From Saprospiraceae bacterium (GTDB lineage: Bacteria > Bacteroidota > Bacteroidia > Chitinophagales > Saprospiraceae), in the NCBI GenBank assembly GCA_016717105.1, contig JADKGF010000017.1, forward strand, positions 21,105 through 85,104: a stretch of DNA of 64,000 bases. Direction: 5' to 3'. Made by a program: the position numbers and the translations under genes. How positions within the stretch are numbered: position 1 is the stretch's first letter; the number at the start of each line of letters is the position of its first letter. The notes beneath the pieces were generated by a model. It was not told the origin of the DNA. It saw nothing but the letters and a program-made list of their open reading frames with translations, and ran no database searches. This document shows positions 1-13,000 of the stretch, piece by piece.

Positions 1-3000
1 AGAACGATAATGACAATAACCTAGTAGAAGAACAAACAGGAAGTATCAGAGGAACAGTCACAAAAGATACGAACAATGACAATGTAGGCGATAGCCCACT
101 TGCGAATGTGACGATCAATTTGAAAGACTTAGCTGGTAATATCGTAGCAACGGATGTTACAGATGCGTCAGGAAATTACGAGTTCTTGAATGTATCTCCA
201 GGTCAATATACGATCATGGAAGTGCAGCCTACGGGATACAATAGCGTAAGTGACGTTGATGCGACGCCAGATCCAGATGGAAATGATGGAACAACACCAA
301 ACGACATGATCCCAGTAACAGTAACAGCTGGAGAAGATGATAATGACAACAACCTAGTAGAGGAGCAAACAGGAATATCAGAGGAAAAGTCACAAAGATA
401 CAAACAATGACAATGTAGGCGATAGCCCACTTGCCAATGTGACGATCAATTTGAAAGACCTAGCAGGTAATATCGTAGCAACAGATGTTACAGATGCGTC
501 AGGAAACTATGAGTTCTTGAATGTAGCTCCAGGTCAATATACGATCATGGAAGTACAACCTACAGGATACAATAGTGTAAGTGACGTTGATGCGACACCA
601 GATCCAGATGGAAATGATGGAACAACACCAAACGACATGATCCCAGTAACAGTCACCGCTGGCGAGAACGATAATGACAACAACCTAGTAGAGGAACAAA
701 CAGGAAGTATCAGAGGAACAGTCACAAAAGATACGAACAATGACAATGTAGGCGATACACCACTTGCCAATGTGACGATCAATTTGAAAGACTTAGCAGG
801 CAATATCGTAGCAACAGATGTTACAGATGCATCAGGAAATTACGAGTTCTTGAATGTAGCACCAGGTCAATATACGATCATGGAAGTACAACCTACAGGA
901 TACAATAGTGTAAGTGACGTTGATGCTACACCGGATCCAGATGGAAACGATGGCGCTACACCAAACGACATGATCCCAGTAACAGTCACCGCTGGTGAAG
1001 CTGATAATGACAATAACTTGGTAGAGGAGCAAACAGCAAACATCAGAGGAAATGTCACAGCAGACACAAACAATGACAATATAGGAGATAGCCCACTTGC
1101 GAATGTGACGATCAACCTTAAAGACCTTGCAGGTAATACCGTAGCAACGGATGTTACAGATGCGTCAGGTAATTACGAGTTCTTGAATGTAGCTCCGGGT
1201 CAATATACGATCATGGAAGTACAACCTACGGGATACAATAGTGTAAGTGACGTTGATGCGACGCCAGATCCAGATGGAAACGATGGCGCTACACCAAACG
1301 ACATGATCCCAGTAACAGTCACCGCTGGAGAGAACGATAATGACAATAATTTTATCGAAGAAAATCTAGCGAGCCTAGGTAATTATGTTTGGGAAGACAA
1401 AGATGCCGATGGAATCCAGGAAGCTGGTGAGCCAGGCATAGCTAATGTGGTAGTTAGATTATTCAACAGTGCAGGAATACAAGTAGCGTTTAAAGTAACT
1501 GATAATTCAGGGTACTATTTATTTGCAAACCTAGTACCGGGCACATATACAGTAAAATTTGACAAACCTGCAGGATACGAATCTACAAGCAAAGATCTAG
1601 GCGCAGACAATACAATCGATAGCGATGCAGATATGGTAACCGGAATAACAGTACCAGTTGTGTTGAATGGAGGAGAAGATAATTTGACTGTTGACGCAGG
1701 ATTCTATAAGTTAGCGAAGATAGGAAACTTTGTATGGGAGGATAAAAACGCCAATGGAGTACAGGATGCCTTTGAACCAGGCATAGCAAATGTAACAGTG
1801 ACCTTAACAGGAACAGATGCATTAGGTAGAGTAGTAAATTTGACGACGACCACCAATGAAAGTGGGGTATATGAGTTTACAGGGTTGGTACCAGGTACAT
1901 ACACAGTGACATTCACCAAACCAGGATTGACGTATAAGCCATCACCATCAGATACACCGGCAGATGATGCAAAAGATAGTGATGCAAATGCTATCAGCGG
2001 AAAGTCAGGAAGTATCGTGTTGGTATCAGGAACAGATAATCAAACGATCGATGCAGGATATTACCGATGTGGATATGTAGGAGATTATGTATGGTTGGAT
2101 AATAATTTGAACAATCTACAGGATGCTGGTGATGTTGGAATAAATGGCGTCTTAGTAGAATTATATAAATCGAGCAATCCGAGCACACCAGTACAAACGA
2201 TGCGAACGATAAATGATCCAAGCAATCCAAGTCAGGCAGGGTATTACAATTTTGAGGTATGCGAATTGGGCAATTACTTCATCAAAGTGAAGGCCGACAT
2301 GACTGTTTACAATTGGGTACAGCCGAATCAAGGAATAAATGATGGAATAGATAGCGACATTATAGACTTTGAGAGCCAAACGACGCTGATATTTACAGTA
2401 GGTTATGCAGCAGCAATAGAGGACATAGATGCGGGCTTGAAGTTGATACCATTGCCAGTAAGTTTGAGTTCATTTACGGGAAGATGGAATGAAAGTAAGG
2501 ATGTAAATGAATTGAATTGGGTAACGATGTCAGAGGTAAATAATGACTACTTCGAGTTAGAGCGATCTTTCAAAGGAAGTGCCTTTGAGAAAGTAGGGAG
2601 AATAAGCGGACAAGGCAATAGCAACAAGGAAGTGAGATATGCAATGGATGATGAGGATATCAGTAGAAATGGTATTTACAGCTATAGATTACGTCAGGTA
2701 GATTTTGACGGAAGAGAAAGTTATTCATCTATTGTAGAGATTAAGGTAGATCGAAAGGCTGAGAATGGCAGTAAGATTTATCCTAATCCAAGCGTAGGTC
2801 AGGTAAATATTTCAGTCACCGCAAATGAAGGCCAAAAAGTAGAAGCCAATGTATATGATAATACAGGCAGAATTGTACTTGGTTCATTAATCAATACAGT
2901 ATCAGAAGGTAAGGATATTGATAGTATCATCGAGAGAGGCATATTAGCCAAAGGGATATACTATGTGATGATATCTATAGATGGTGAAGTGACATCACAT

Positions 3001-3021
3001 AAACTGATCATTTTAGAATAA
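1..3021 (+). CDS. Repeat-rich T9SS surface protein, 3' part, frameshifted
   Basis: The gene enters from the left edge in frame 3, so its start and signal peptide are not seen. It carries four nearly identical 111-residue units (carboxypeptidase-regulatory/SdrD-like beta folds with motifs such as DASGNYEFLNV and DATPDPDGNDG). Three diverged SdrD B-like domains follow (GNYVWEDKDADGIQ, GNFVWEDKNANGVQ, GDYVWLDNNLNNLQ). Then comes the domain typical of T9SS cargo that starts LPVSLSSF, and a C-terminal sorting domain (IYPNPSVGQ to the end). Function is inferred as a secreted, cell-surface-anchored adhesin or stalk, with Asp-rich loops suggesting calcium binding. Two single-base losses in the second unit (near 376 and 395) shift the frame from 3 to 1: the first frame stops at 410 and the second is open to 3021. 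A hairpin terminator follows directly. Confidence 0.85.
39..1368 (+). repeat. Four tandem 333-bp coding repeats
   Basis: Units begin at 39, 372, 703 and 1036. Each is 333 bp (111 codons) except the second, which is 331 bp because of two one-base deletions. The units are nearly identical at the DNA level, differing mainly at synonymous positions and a few codons (for example TKDTNND versus TADTNND). This implies recent duplication or gene conversion. More units probably lie to the left of the window, because the sequence before 39 already matches the end of a unit. Confidence 0.9.
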
Positions 3022-3038
3022 AAATAATTATTAAAATT

Positions 3039-3078
3039 AAAAAAAGCCAGAGGTATTAATTTATCTCTGGCTTTTTTT
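3039..3078 (+). terminator. Rho-independent terminator of the repeat surface protein
   Basis: The arms AAAAAAGCCAGAG and CTCTGGCTTTTTT pair around an AT-rich loop and end in a seven-T run. It lies 18 bases after the stop codon. Confidence 0.85.
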
Positions 3079-3131
3079 ATTGATTAAATGAATAGTCCTG
3101 AAATAAGTTGACACAAAAGTTGACTTATACA

Positions 3132-3479
3132 ATGAAACAAAGAGTTGGGAAAGAAAAAAGGAGGACTCAAAAAGACTATAGCTTGGCCTTCAAATTACAA
3201 GTTGTAGATGAAGTTGAAAAAGGGCTAATGACTTACAAAGAGTCACAAAGGCATTATGGGATACAAGGAAGGAGTACAGTTTTGGTTTGGTTGAGAAAAC
3301 ATGGTACCTTTGACTGGACAAGTAAAACACCCATGAAGAAGAAATCGCCACCGCGCAGCCAAATATCACAGTTGGAAGCCAAGATCAAACGGCTAGAAGC
3401 AGAGAAGGAAATATTAAATACAGCAATAGACATAGCTGACGAGATGTTTAATATTAGTAAACTGATCTTGACATATTAA
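3132..3479 (+). CDS. IS3-family OrfA remnant (transposase helix-turn-helix subunit)
   Basis: The 115-residue protein has the layout of IS3-type OrfA. A basic N-terminus leads into a helix-turn-helix (AFKLQVVDEVEKG, then YGIQGRSTVLVWL), followed by a short coiled coil (ISQLEAKIKRLEAEKEILN). ATG at 3132 is preferred over the TTG at 3108. The last residues (ISKLILTY) depart from the usual OrfA end, and no OrfB integrase with a DDE core follows, so the element is a dead fragment. The sequence near 3092-3118, just before the gene, resembles the terminal repeats of Bacteroidota IS3 elements, but no right end is visible. It sits between two large surface-protein genes. Confidence 0.8.
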   Translation: MKQRVGKEKRRTQKDYSLAFKLQVVDEVEKGLMTYKESQRHYGIQGRSTVLVWLRKHGTFDWTSKTPMKKKSPPRSQISQLEAKIKRLEAEKEILNTAIDIADEMFNISKLILTY

Positions 3480-4029
3480 TATAATTTATTAAAACTTATT
3501 ATGTATAAAATAAAAATCTACAAAAAGACTAATAAAATTAATAGTGATAAAATATTACAAAAAATATTACAAAAAATATTACAAAAAATATTACAAAAAA
3601 TTATAATATTATGAAAAATTATAATATTTTTGCCCTATAAACCTAACAAGCTGCGCCAAAAGCGCATTTTGAGATAATAGAATTTAGTATTCAATCATTT
3701 AATCATTTAGATTATTTGTTTTTGTAATTATTTCAAAATGAGCGACTTAACTAAAATATTTTTATTTTTTATGATGCCTTCAAAATTCGTTTTGGATGCA
3801 TTTTTTGCTATGTCATTTATATTGAAATCTTTTACAAGATTGTATAATTACACTAACAAAATGAATGAAATTTTATTTTTGAATACCATAAATCATAGGC
3901 AAAACCAATTTAATCACATACAATTTTTAAACTATGTTTCACAGGCAGCCCTCATATGAAAGCGTTAAATTTCATGGTAAGCCTCTTAGAGAGGAAATTA
4001 GTTTATTTAAATCACTTAATCTCAAAGTA
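3480..4029. other. Long AT-rich intergenic stretch before the giant gene
   Basis: No convincing gene is present. It holds a 4 x 12-bp tandem repeat and two copies of an AAAAATTATAATATT motif. One TAnnTTTG-type element (TATTTTTG, 3625-3632) could be the -7 box of a promoter with a roughly 400-base leader for the giant surface-protein gene, but no clear -33 element pairs with it. A short open frame at 3738-3959 is hydrophobic and AT-driven and is not called. Confidence 0.5.
3551..3598. repeat. Four perfect copies of a 12-bp repeat
   Basis: The unit AATATTACAAAA occurs four times head to tail without a mismatch. It lies between the IS3 remnant and the giant surface-protein gene. Such short perfect repeats are prone to copy-number change. 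Confidence 0.9.
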
Positions 4030-7000
4030 ATGAAAGGTATTTTACAGACTTTTGTTTTTCTGCTCTTCCTTACAGGTGCAGAAAGCCTTTGGGGTCAATG
4101 TAGTATCGGTACTCCGACAGTGACAGGGCTTTCTTGTCAGAATCAAAGTACTGATTCTCCAGCTGATGATGCTATTCAATTTAACCTTAATGTTTCTGCC
4201 ACAAGTGGAAGCCTTCAGGGTTATTGGATAGATGTTAGTGGAGGTACTACGGTGACACCTCAAGAAGGCACCTATGGGAGTACTTTGGCAATTACTCTCG
4301 GAAATGGCACCGCAGGGAGTAGTCAAAGTTACACTCTAACATTAACTGACAAGTCAGACTTGTCATGTCAACGGACAGTCGTAGTTGGACCACAAGCCAG
4401 TTGTAGTGCTGGGTGTTCAACTCCTGTACAATTTATCTGCGATAATCCTGCGAATGCTGGACCTCACACCGTAACCCTAACTGCGACTGGAGGATTAACC
4501 AACGTTTTATGGTTTAATGAAGCCAACGTACAGGTTGGTGCAGGTAGCTTGGTTGTTTCAGTTTCTACACCTGGTATGGTAGATGGGACAGAAGAGTTTT
4601 ATTATACTGCACTGGATGGCACCGGATGTGTAGTAAGTTTGTGTTGTCCGATTACGGTTCAAACACAAGATTGTGGTTATATTGATTTGGCTCTGATTAA
4701 ACAAAAGAGTGATAATTTGCCCGTGAGTTATGGACAAACTATAACCTTTAATATTCAAGTTTGTAATCAGGGTACAGACCCGGTTACGAGTGTAAGTCTA
4801 ATTGATTATATTCCTTCTGGATTTACACTTAATGATGGTTCTTGGTCCTTATCGGGAACGAATGCCATTAGAACATTAACGGCAGGAGGTGGAATTATCC
4901 CTGCGGGAGGAATTCCTGTTTCAGGTTGTATAACTGTTCCTATAAACTTGACAGTTAATAATACAGCCAATAGTACCAATGTATTAAATATAGCTGAGAT
5001 CACAGCGGGAACAGATTCAGAAGGTAGAACTGATGATGTTGACAGCACGCCTGATTCAACTCCTGGAAATGATCCAGGTGGTCTTATTGGAAGCCCAGCT
5101 GATAATTATTTGAATGGCGATGGCACTGGAACAGTTGGTTCGGGTGTTGCGGCATCAGATGAGGATGATCAAGACCCAGCAACTGTTAGAATTGTAGATT
5201 TAGCATTGAAAAAAGAAATTGTTACTGCTGGACCTTATTCTTATGGTCAACCTATTACATTTAGGATTACAATCGTTAATCAAGGCAATGAGACTGCTAC
5301 ATCGATTGCAGTGTCCGACTATGTTCCGGCAGGTTTTTCATTTGCCCCAAATAATGGTTGGAGTGGTACTGCACCATTGATATCAAGAACGATTGCAGGT
5401 CCATTAAATCCTGGATTTTCAACTAGCTTTGATTTGGTATTGACACTTCAACAAAGTACGGCACCAAATGCATGGTTGAATGTTGCTGAAATCAGTGCCT
5501 TTAATGATGTAAACGGGTATGCGATTGGTATGTTTGATATCGACAGTGAACCCGACCAAAGTCCAAATAATGACGCAGGTGGTTTAGCAGAAAGCCCTGC
5601 CGATAACTATTTAGATGGCAATGGTACAGGGACCAATAGGTGGTGGTGTAGCAGCAACTGATGAAGACGATCAGGATCCAGCTCTTGTAAATATATTTGA
5701 CTTAGCATTGACAAAAGCGTTGAATACAACAGCACCTTATACTTATGGTCAAGTACATAATTTTACAATAACAGTATATAATCAAGGAAACGTCACAGCA
5801 ACCAATATAGTGTTGAGTGACTATATCCCTGCAGGATATACATTTGTTGCGAATAATGGCTGGACTGGAGCTGCGCCAACGATTACAAAAACCATAGCAG
5901 GTCCATTAGCACCTGGTGCAAGTACAACAGTAAATCTTGATTTGACTTTTGTGCAAGTTGGAACAACTACAGCGAAATCTTGGATCAATTACACTGAGAT
6001 AACCTCAGCACAAGATGGAACTGGGAGTCCTGCAACAGATGTAGATAGTACACCTGGAAGCAATGGGACAAATGAAAACAACATCCTACCTGGAAAGACT
6101 GGTGATGATAACATTACAAGCACATCAGATACAGGTGTAGGAAGTCAGGATGATCATGACCCTGCGGGACCATGGATATTCGACCTTGCAACCATAATTA
6201 CAAATAATACGGATGTAATAACGTCATATGGTGAGAATGTATCATTCCCAATTGTCGTTGAAAATCAAGGAAATATAAGTAGTCAAGGATATACATTGAC
6301 AGTTATGGTACCTAGTGGGTTTGATTTCGGAACAAATCCGTCATGGAGCTACAATGCAGGAACTGGTATGGCAACTTATACGACCACAGATATTATAAAT
6401 CCTGGTGAGACAGATAATTTGAGTATTGTTTTAGTATCAAAACCAGCCACTGGATCAACAGCATGGACAGTCAAAGTTGAAATAAGCGATGACACACCAA
6501 TTGCAGATGAAGTAGGCATCAAAGATATTGATAGTACACCAGATTTGATATTCACCAATGATGCTGGTGGCGCGCCGATACCTGATAGTGAAGGAGGAAG
6601 CTTCCCTGGAAGTGACGATACACTGGATGGAAATGGAACAGGTACACCGGGAAGTACAGTAGCCGCTACAGATGAGGATGATGAAGACCCTGAGTTTGTA
6701 AAGGTTTTTGACTTAGCATTGACAAAAGCGTTGAATACAACAGCACCTTATACATATGGTCAAGTACATAATTTTACAATAACAGTACATAATCAAGGAA
6801 ATATCACAGCTACAAATATAGTGGTTAGTGATTATATCCCTGCTGGATATACATTTGTTGCAAATAATGGCTGGACTGGAGCTGCACCAACGATTACAAA
6901 AACCATAGCAGGTCCATTGGCACCTGGTGCAAGTACAACTGTAAATCTTGATTTGACATTTGTAAGTCTGACATCTCCGACTGCCAAATCTTGGATCAAT

Positions 7001-10000
7001 TATGCAGAGGTTACTTCAGCTCAAGATGCAAGTGGCAATCCAGTATATGACGTAGATAGTACACCTGGTAGCAACGGTACTAATGAGAACAATGTTTATC
7101 CTAATGGCGCTGGTGATAATGACATCACAAGTACATCAGATACTGGTGTTGGAAGTCAGGATGATCATGACCCAGCAGGACCTAAGGTTTTTGATCTTGC
7201 ATTACGAAAGACCAAAGTTACGGCAACTCCTAGCTTTAGTTATGGACAAACAGTAATGTACCAAATAGAAATATTTAATCAAGGTAATATTGCTGCTACA
7301 GGTATTGAAGTTACAGATTATTTGCCGTGTGGATTAGAGTTTAATGCTTTATCAGCTACTAATGTTGGATGGAGTTTATCTGGTTCTAAGGTGACTAAAA
7401 CGTACACTGGTACACTAAATCCAGGACAAAGTACAATATTAAATATTGACTTGATCGTAAGAGAATGTTATACGAATCAGAATACAGCATGGACTAACTA
7501 TGCTGAAATTTCAAAAGCTGATGACACTGACCCAACAACGAGTGTTCTACCAGTAGATATTGATAGCACGCCTGATGGAACCAACGGTAATGATACTGGT
7601 GGTGTTCCAGATTTTGGTGGTGTTTCAAGTGGTACTGATGACACTATAAATAATGAAAATGGTGACGAAGATGATCATGACCCTGTTAAGATTGAAATTT
7701 TTGACTTAGCATTAAGAAAAGTTTTAGCAACACCAGCGCCATATACTTATGGACAAGCTTTGACTTTTAATGTTGAAGTGTTTAATCAAGGTAATGTAAC
7801 TGCTCAAAACATTGTAATATCTGATTATATTCCTTCTGGATATACTTTTGTTGCTAACAATGGTTGTACAGGTGGACCATCTGTAATCACTAGAACTTTT
7901 GCAGGACCTTTGGCTCCAGGTGCAAGTACTGGTAGTCTTCCATTGGTATTGACTTTGATCATGGATGGAACAGGTGATGATGCATGGGACAACTATGCCG
8001 AAGTATCTTCATCTATGGATAATAACAATAACAATAGAAATGATGATGCAGACAGTGTCTTGGATAATAATCCAAACAATGACAATGATGTAAATCCTGG
8101 TGATGCAGATGATAATAACATCTTAGGTGGTGGACCAAACGCAAATCCTGATGAGGATGAGGATGACCATGACCCAGCAGCACCGGTTATCGTGGATATA
8201 GCTTTGCGTAAAACAACAGTAACGCCTGGCCCATATAATTATGGTGATGTTGTAAGCTTCAACATTGAAGTTATCAATCAGGGAAATGTTGATTTGACAG
8301 ATATTGATATAGTTGATTATATACCATGTGGATTTGAATATTCAAGTGGTAGCCAAACATGGACATTAAACGGAACACAAGCTCAGACCAACTTGGCTGG
8401 AATTCTTACAGCTGGTTCATCTACCACTATAAGAATTGACTTGAAAGTTATAGCTTGTTCTTCACCAAATGCTTGGTTAAATTATGCAGAAGTTAGAAAT
8501 ATGGAAGACACACAGGGTAACAACCTGAGTGGATCAGATATTGATAGTAATCCTGATAATACCAATGGTAATGATGATGGAGGTTTGGCAGACAGTGCAA
8601 ATGATGACTTTGTAAATGGTAATGGTAAAGCAGCTGGTGGTTCTCCATTAGATGCTGGTACTACTACAGATGAAGATGATCATGACCCTGAATTAATTCA
8701 AGTATTTGACCTAGCTTTAAGAAAAACTTTAACAACAGCTGGTCCTTATAGATATGGTGATAATTTGACTTTCACAATTGAAGTATTTAATCAGGGTAAT
8801 ATTGCAGCACATAATGTAGTCATCAATGATTATATTCCTGCAGGTTATACTTTTGTGGGTGCTTTAAATCCAACATGGAGTGGTGCAGCACCATTAGTTA
8901 CTAAAACTATTGCAGGACCAATTGCCCCTGCTTCATCAGTAACAACAACGATTGTATTGACTCTTGCAAGAGGATCTGGGGATGCGACTTGGGATAATTA
9001 TGCAGAAGTTAACACTGCTACTGACTCGAATGGCAACCCTGTAGTTGATGCAGATAGTACACCGGATAATAATCCTACAAATGACAATCCTGTTAAACCA
9101 GGAGATCCTGACGACAACAACATCACTGGTGGTGGCCCATCAGAAGGTGAGGATGAAGACGATCATGATCCAGCAGCTCCTGCACTTGTAGATGTTGCAT
9201 TACGCAAAACAAACATAACAGCTGGTCCTTATACATATGGGCAAGTTGTAAGTTTCAATATTGACGTAATAAATCAAGGTAACGTAGAAGTTACAGATAT
9301 TGCTGTAGTGGATTATTTGCCTTGTGGATTTGAATATGTAAGTGGCAGTCAGCCTTGGGCCGTAAGTGGAACACAGGCTACGGCTATGTTGTCTGGTAGT
9401 TTGGTGCCAGGACAAACTAGAACAATAAGAATTGACTTAAAAGTTATAGCTTGTACATCTCCAAATGCTTGGCTGAATTATGCTGAAGTTAAGAGTTTTG
9501 AAGATGTAAATGGAAATGATATCAGTGCACAGGATATCGATAGTACACCAGATAATAATAATCTTAATGATGATGGTGGATTAGCTGATAGCCCTAATGA
9601 TGATTATGTTGATGGTGATGGTAAATTAGCTGGCGGAACACCTAGAGATTCTGGGTTAACCACTGACGAAGATGATCATGACCCTGAGTTGATACCTGTA
9701 TTCGATTTAGCACTTAAAAAAGTGTTAGTTACAGGCGGTCCATACACAGATGGTCAACCACTCACATTTAATATAACTGTGTACAACCAAGGTAATCAAA
9801 CAGCACAAAGTATTGTAATCAATGATTATGTTCCTATTGGATATACTTACAATGCTGCCCTGAACCCAGGTTGGGCAGGAAGTTTACCTAATTTGACATA
9901 CAATGTACCAGGTACATTAGCTCCAGGAGCATCAGTTACAATACCAGTTGTATTGAATATTGAGATGACAATGGGTGGTAGTAGAAATTGGATTAATTAT

Positions 10001-13000
10001 TCAGAGATCGGAAGTGCCGATAATGATAGCAATCCAACGAATACACCTCCTACAGATGCTGATAGTACTCCAAGTAGTAATACACCACAGGAAAACACTG
10101 TTGTCCCTGGAGATTCCAATGATGATAATGTAAATGGTGGTGGACCTTCTGAAGGTGAGGATGAAGATGATCATGACCCTGCTGGGCCAAGATTGTATGA
10201 TGTAGCATTGGCTAAAACCACAACTGCAGTTGGACCTTTCAGTTTCGGTCAGGTTGTAAAATTTGATATTGCTGTAATTAATCAAGGTAACTTCCCTGTT
10301 AGAAATATCAAAGTTGCTGATTATATACCAGCAGGATTCAAATACAGAGGTGCTGAAAACTTCGGTGTTTGGACATATGATGCATTTAGTGGCAATGCAA
10401 CTACAACTGTTGCAACTACTTTGTTACCAGGTCAATCTACTTCAGTAAGTATTTACTTGGAAGTACAACCTACAACAAATTATGTTACAGGATGGGATAA
10501 TAGAGCAGAAATTTATTCATTTGAAGATACAAATGGTAATAATGTAAGTTCTATGGACATAGATAGTTCACCTGATACAAATCCAAATAATGACGCTGGT
10601 GGTGAACCAGAAGGACCTTCTGATGATTACACTGGAGGTGATGGAAATGGTCCTATCGGTGGAGGCCCTGCATCAGGTGATGAAGACGATGCAGATCCAG
10701 AGAGAATAGAAATATTTGATTTGGCCTTGAGAAAGGAATTAGTAACAGCTGGACCTTATGCTTATGGCGATTTGTTGGAGTATAATATTACCGTGTTTAA
10801 TCAAGGTAATGAGGCAGCTACAAATGTACAAATCACAGATTATATTCCAGCAGGTTACACATTTAGCCTAGCAGATAATGCTGGTTGGGTAGGAGCAGCT
10901 CCAAGTCCAACTTATGTAATTGCAGGACCAATATTGCCAGCGGCTTCTCAAACTGTAAAAGTTTATTTGAGAATTCAACAAACCACTGGTGGTGAGAAAT
11001 ATTGGATCAATTATGCAGAGATTACTCATGCATCAGATGCAGATGGAAATAGTAGAGATACTTGGGATATTGATTCTAACCCTGGTAGTAATGGAACTGC
11101 TGAAAATGCAGTAGAACCAGGTAAAACAGGAGATAATGTAATCGACGGTCATGATAAAGGTGGCGAAGAAGATGATCATGATCCTGCAGGTATAGAGATT
11201 TTTGACCTTGCTGTTTACATGACTGACAATACTGTAGTTCTTAACAATTATGGTGATGATGTAACATTCACAATAAATGTAACAAATCAAGGAAGTATCA
11301 CTTCTAATGGTTTCACTTTAACAGATTACATGCCTTCAGGTTATGTGTTCAATGCAAGTGATAATCCAGGTTGGGTACTAGGTGCTGGAGGCAAACTTAC
11401 CTTTGTATCAAGCGAAGTGTTAGTGCCTGGTGAAACAGTAATTTACACACTAATACTTGAGGCTAAGCCTACTAAAGAAGTAGATGGATGGGTGAATTAT
11501 GTAGAGATCAGTGACGATAACAGTGTAGATCCTGTTGTGACAACTGATATTGATAGTGCACCAGATGCAACCAAAACAAATGATGCTGGTGGTAAAGTTG
11601 AAACCACATCTGATGACATCGTTACAGGAATTGGTGTTGATAGAAATAGAGTAGTTAGAGATGTTTATGGTAGCACAAATCCATTGACGGATGAAGATGA
11701 TCACGACCCTGAGACAATCATAGTTTATGATATGGCTTTATACAAAAAACTTGTCACTGCAGGTCCATATAAGTATGGTCAGCAAGTACAGTTTGATGTA
11801 TGTGTAGTTAATCAAGGTAGTGAAACTATGCAAAATGTAGATCTTAAGGATTACATTCCTGCTGGATATGCATTTAACGCAGCAAATAATCCAGGATGGA
11901 CTTTGACAGGTACAGTAGCAACAAGAACAATTGCAGGACCTGTTTTAAGATGCGATACTATATGTGTTCCTTTGATACTTACTATTCAGCAAACGACTGG
12001 TGGTGAGAAGAATTGGATCAACTACGCAGAGATCACAGAGATGGAAACCACCAACGGTACGCCAGTTGACGATGTTGACAGTAATCCTAACAGTAATGGA
12101 CCTGAAGAAACAGCCGTCGAACCTGGTGATCCAGCGGATGATAATACCACTAGTATTGATGAAGGTGGAGAAGAAGATGACCATGACCCTGCAGGTATTG
12201 AAGTATTCGACCTTGCACAAAGAAAGGTTATCGCTAACCAAACAGGACCTTATCAATATGGTAATCAATTGACTTATACAATCGAGTTGTTTAACCAAGG
12301 AAGCATATCTGCCGGAAACATTGAAGTTACAGACTTTATACCTTGTGGGTTTAAATATCTTGCTAGCAATGATGCAAATGGTTGGAGCTATAATGCTACA
12401 ACAGGTATGGCCAAAAAAGTTGTTGCTGGACCATTGGTACCAGGTGCTACAACTTTCGTGACTATCACACTCGAATTGAAACAGTGTTTGGATAATAGTG
12501 TGGGTTCGTTCACAAATTATACTGAAATCAGCGATGCTGACAGTAATGATCCAAATGAACCACCTACTGACATAGACAGCACACCTGATACAAACCCAGG
12601 TAATGATCCAGGTGGAGAGCCTGATGGACCAAATGATGATGTAGTCACTGAAGATCCTAACTTACCTGGTAATGATGATGAAGATGATCATGATCCAGAA
12701 AGAATTGAGATTTTTGATCTTGCACTTAAGAAGGAGCTTGTCACAGCGGGACCTTACCATTATGGACAAATATTAGACTTTAATATTACCGTATGTAATC
12801 AAGGAAACGTTAACGCGGCAAATATTGTAGTAAGTGATTATCTTCCTGCTGGTTACGGATTTACATTCGCAAATAATGCAGGTTGGACTGGTACTGTAAC
12901 AGCTCCTACATACGCTGTTCCGGGTACATTAGTTCAAGACCAATGTACAGTTATTCCAATGAAACTCACCATCTTGCAAACAACAGGTGGAGAGAAAAAT

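Noticed and set aside
3738..3959. 73-codon open frame before the giant gene
   Set aside because: It is AT-driven and hydrophobic, has no recognisable start context, and overlaps what is more simply the leader of the giant gene.
5615..5661. Programmed frameshifting in the giant surface gene
   Set aside because: There is no slippery heptamer or downstream structure, and removing one G from a GGG restores a perfect module junction. Many other genes in the window show similar single-base breaks.
9200..12298. Long antisense frames within the giant gene
   Set aside because: They are by-products of the repetitive Asp/Asn-rich coding strand, and the repeated codon pattern is clearly in the sense frame.
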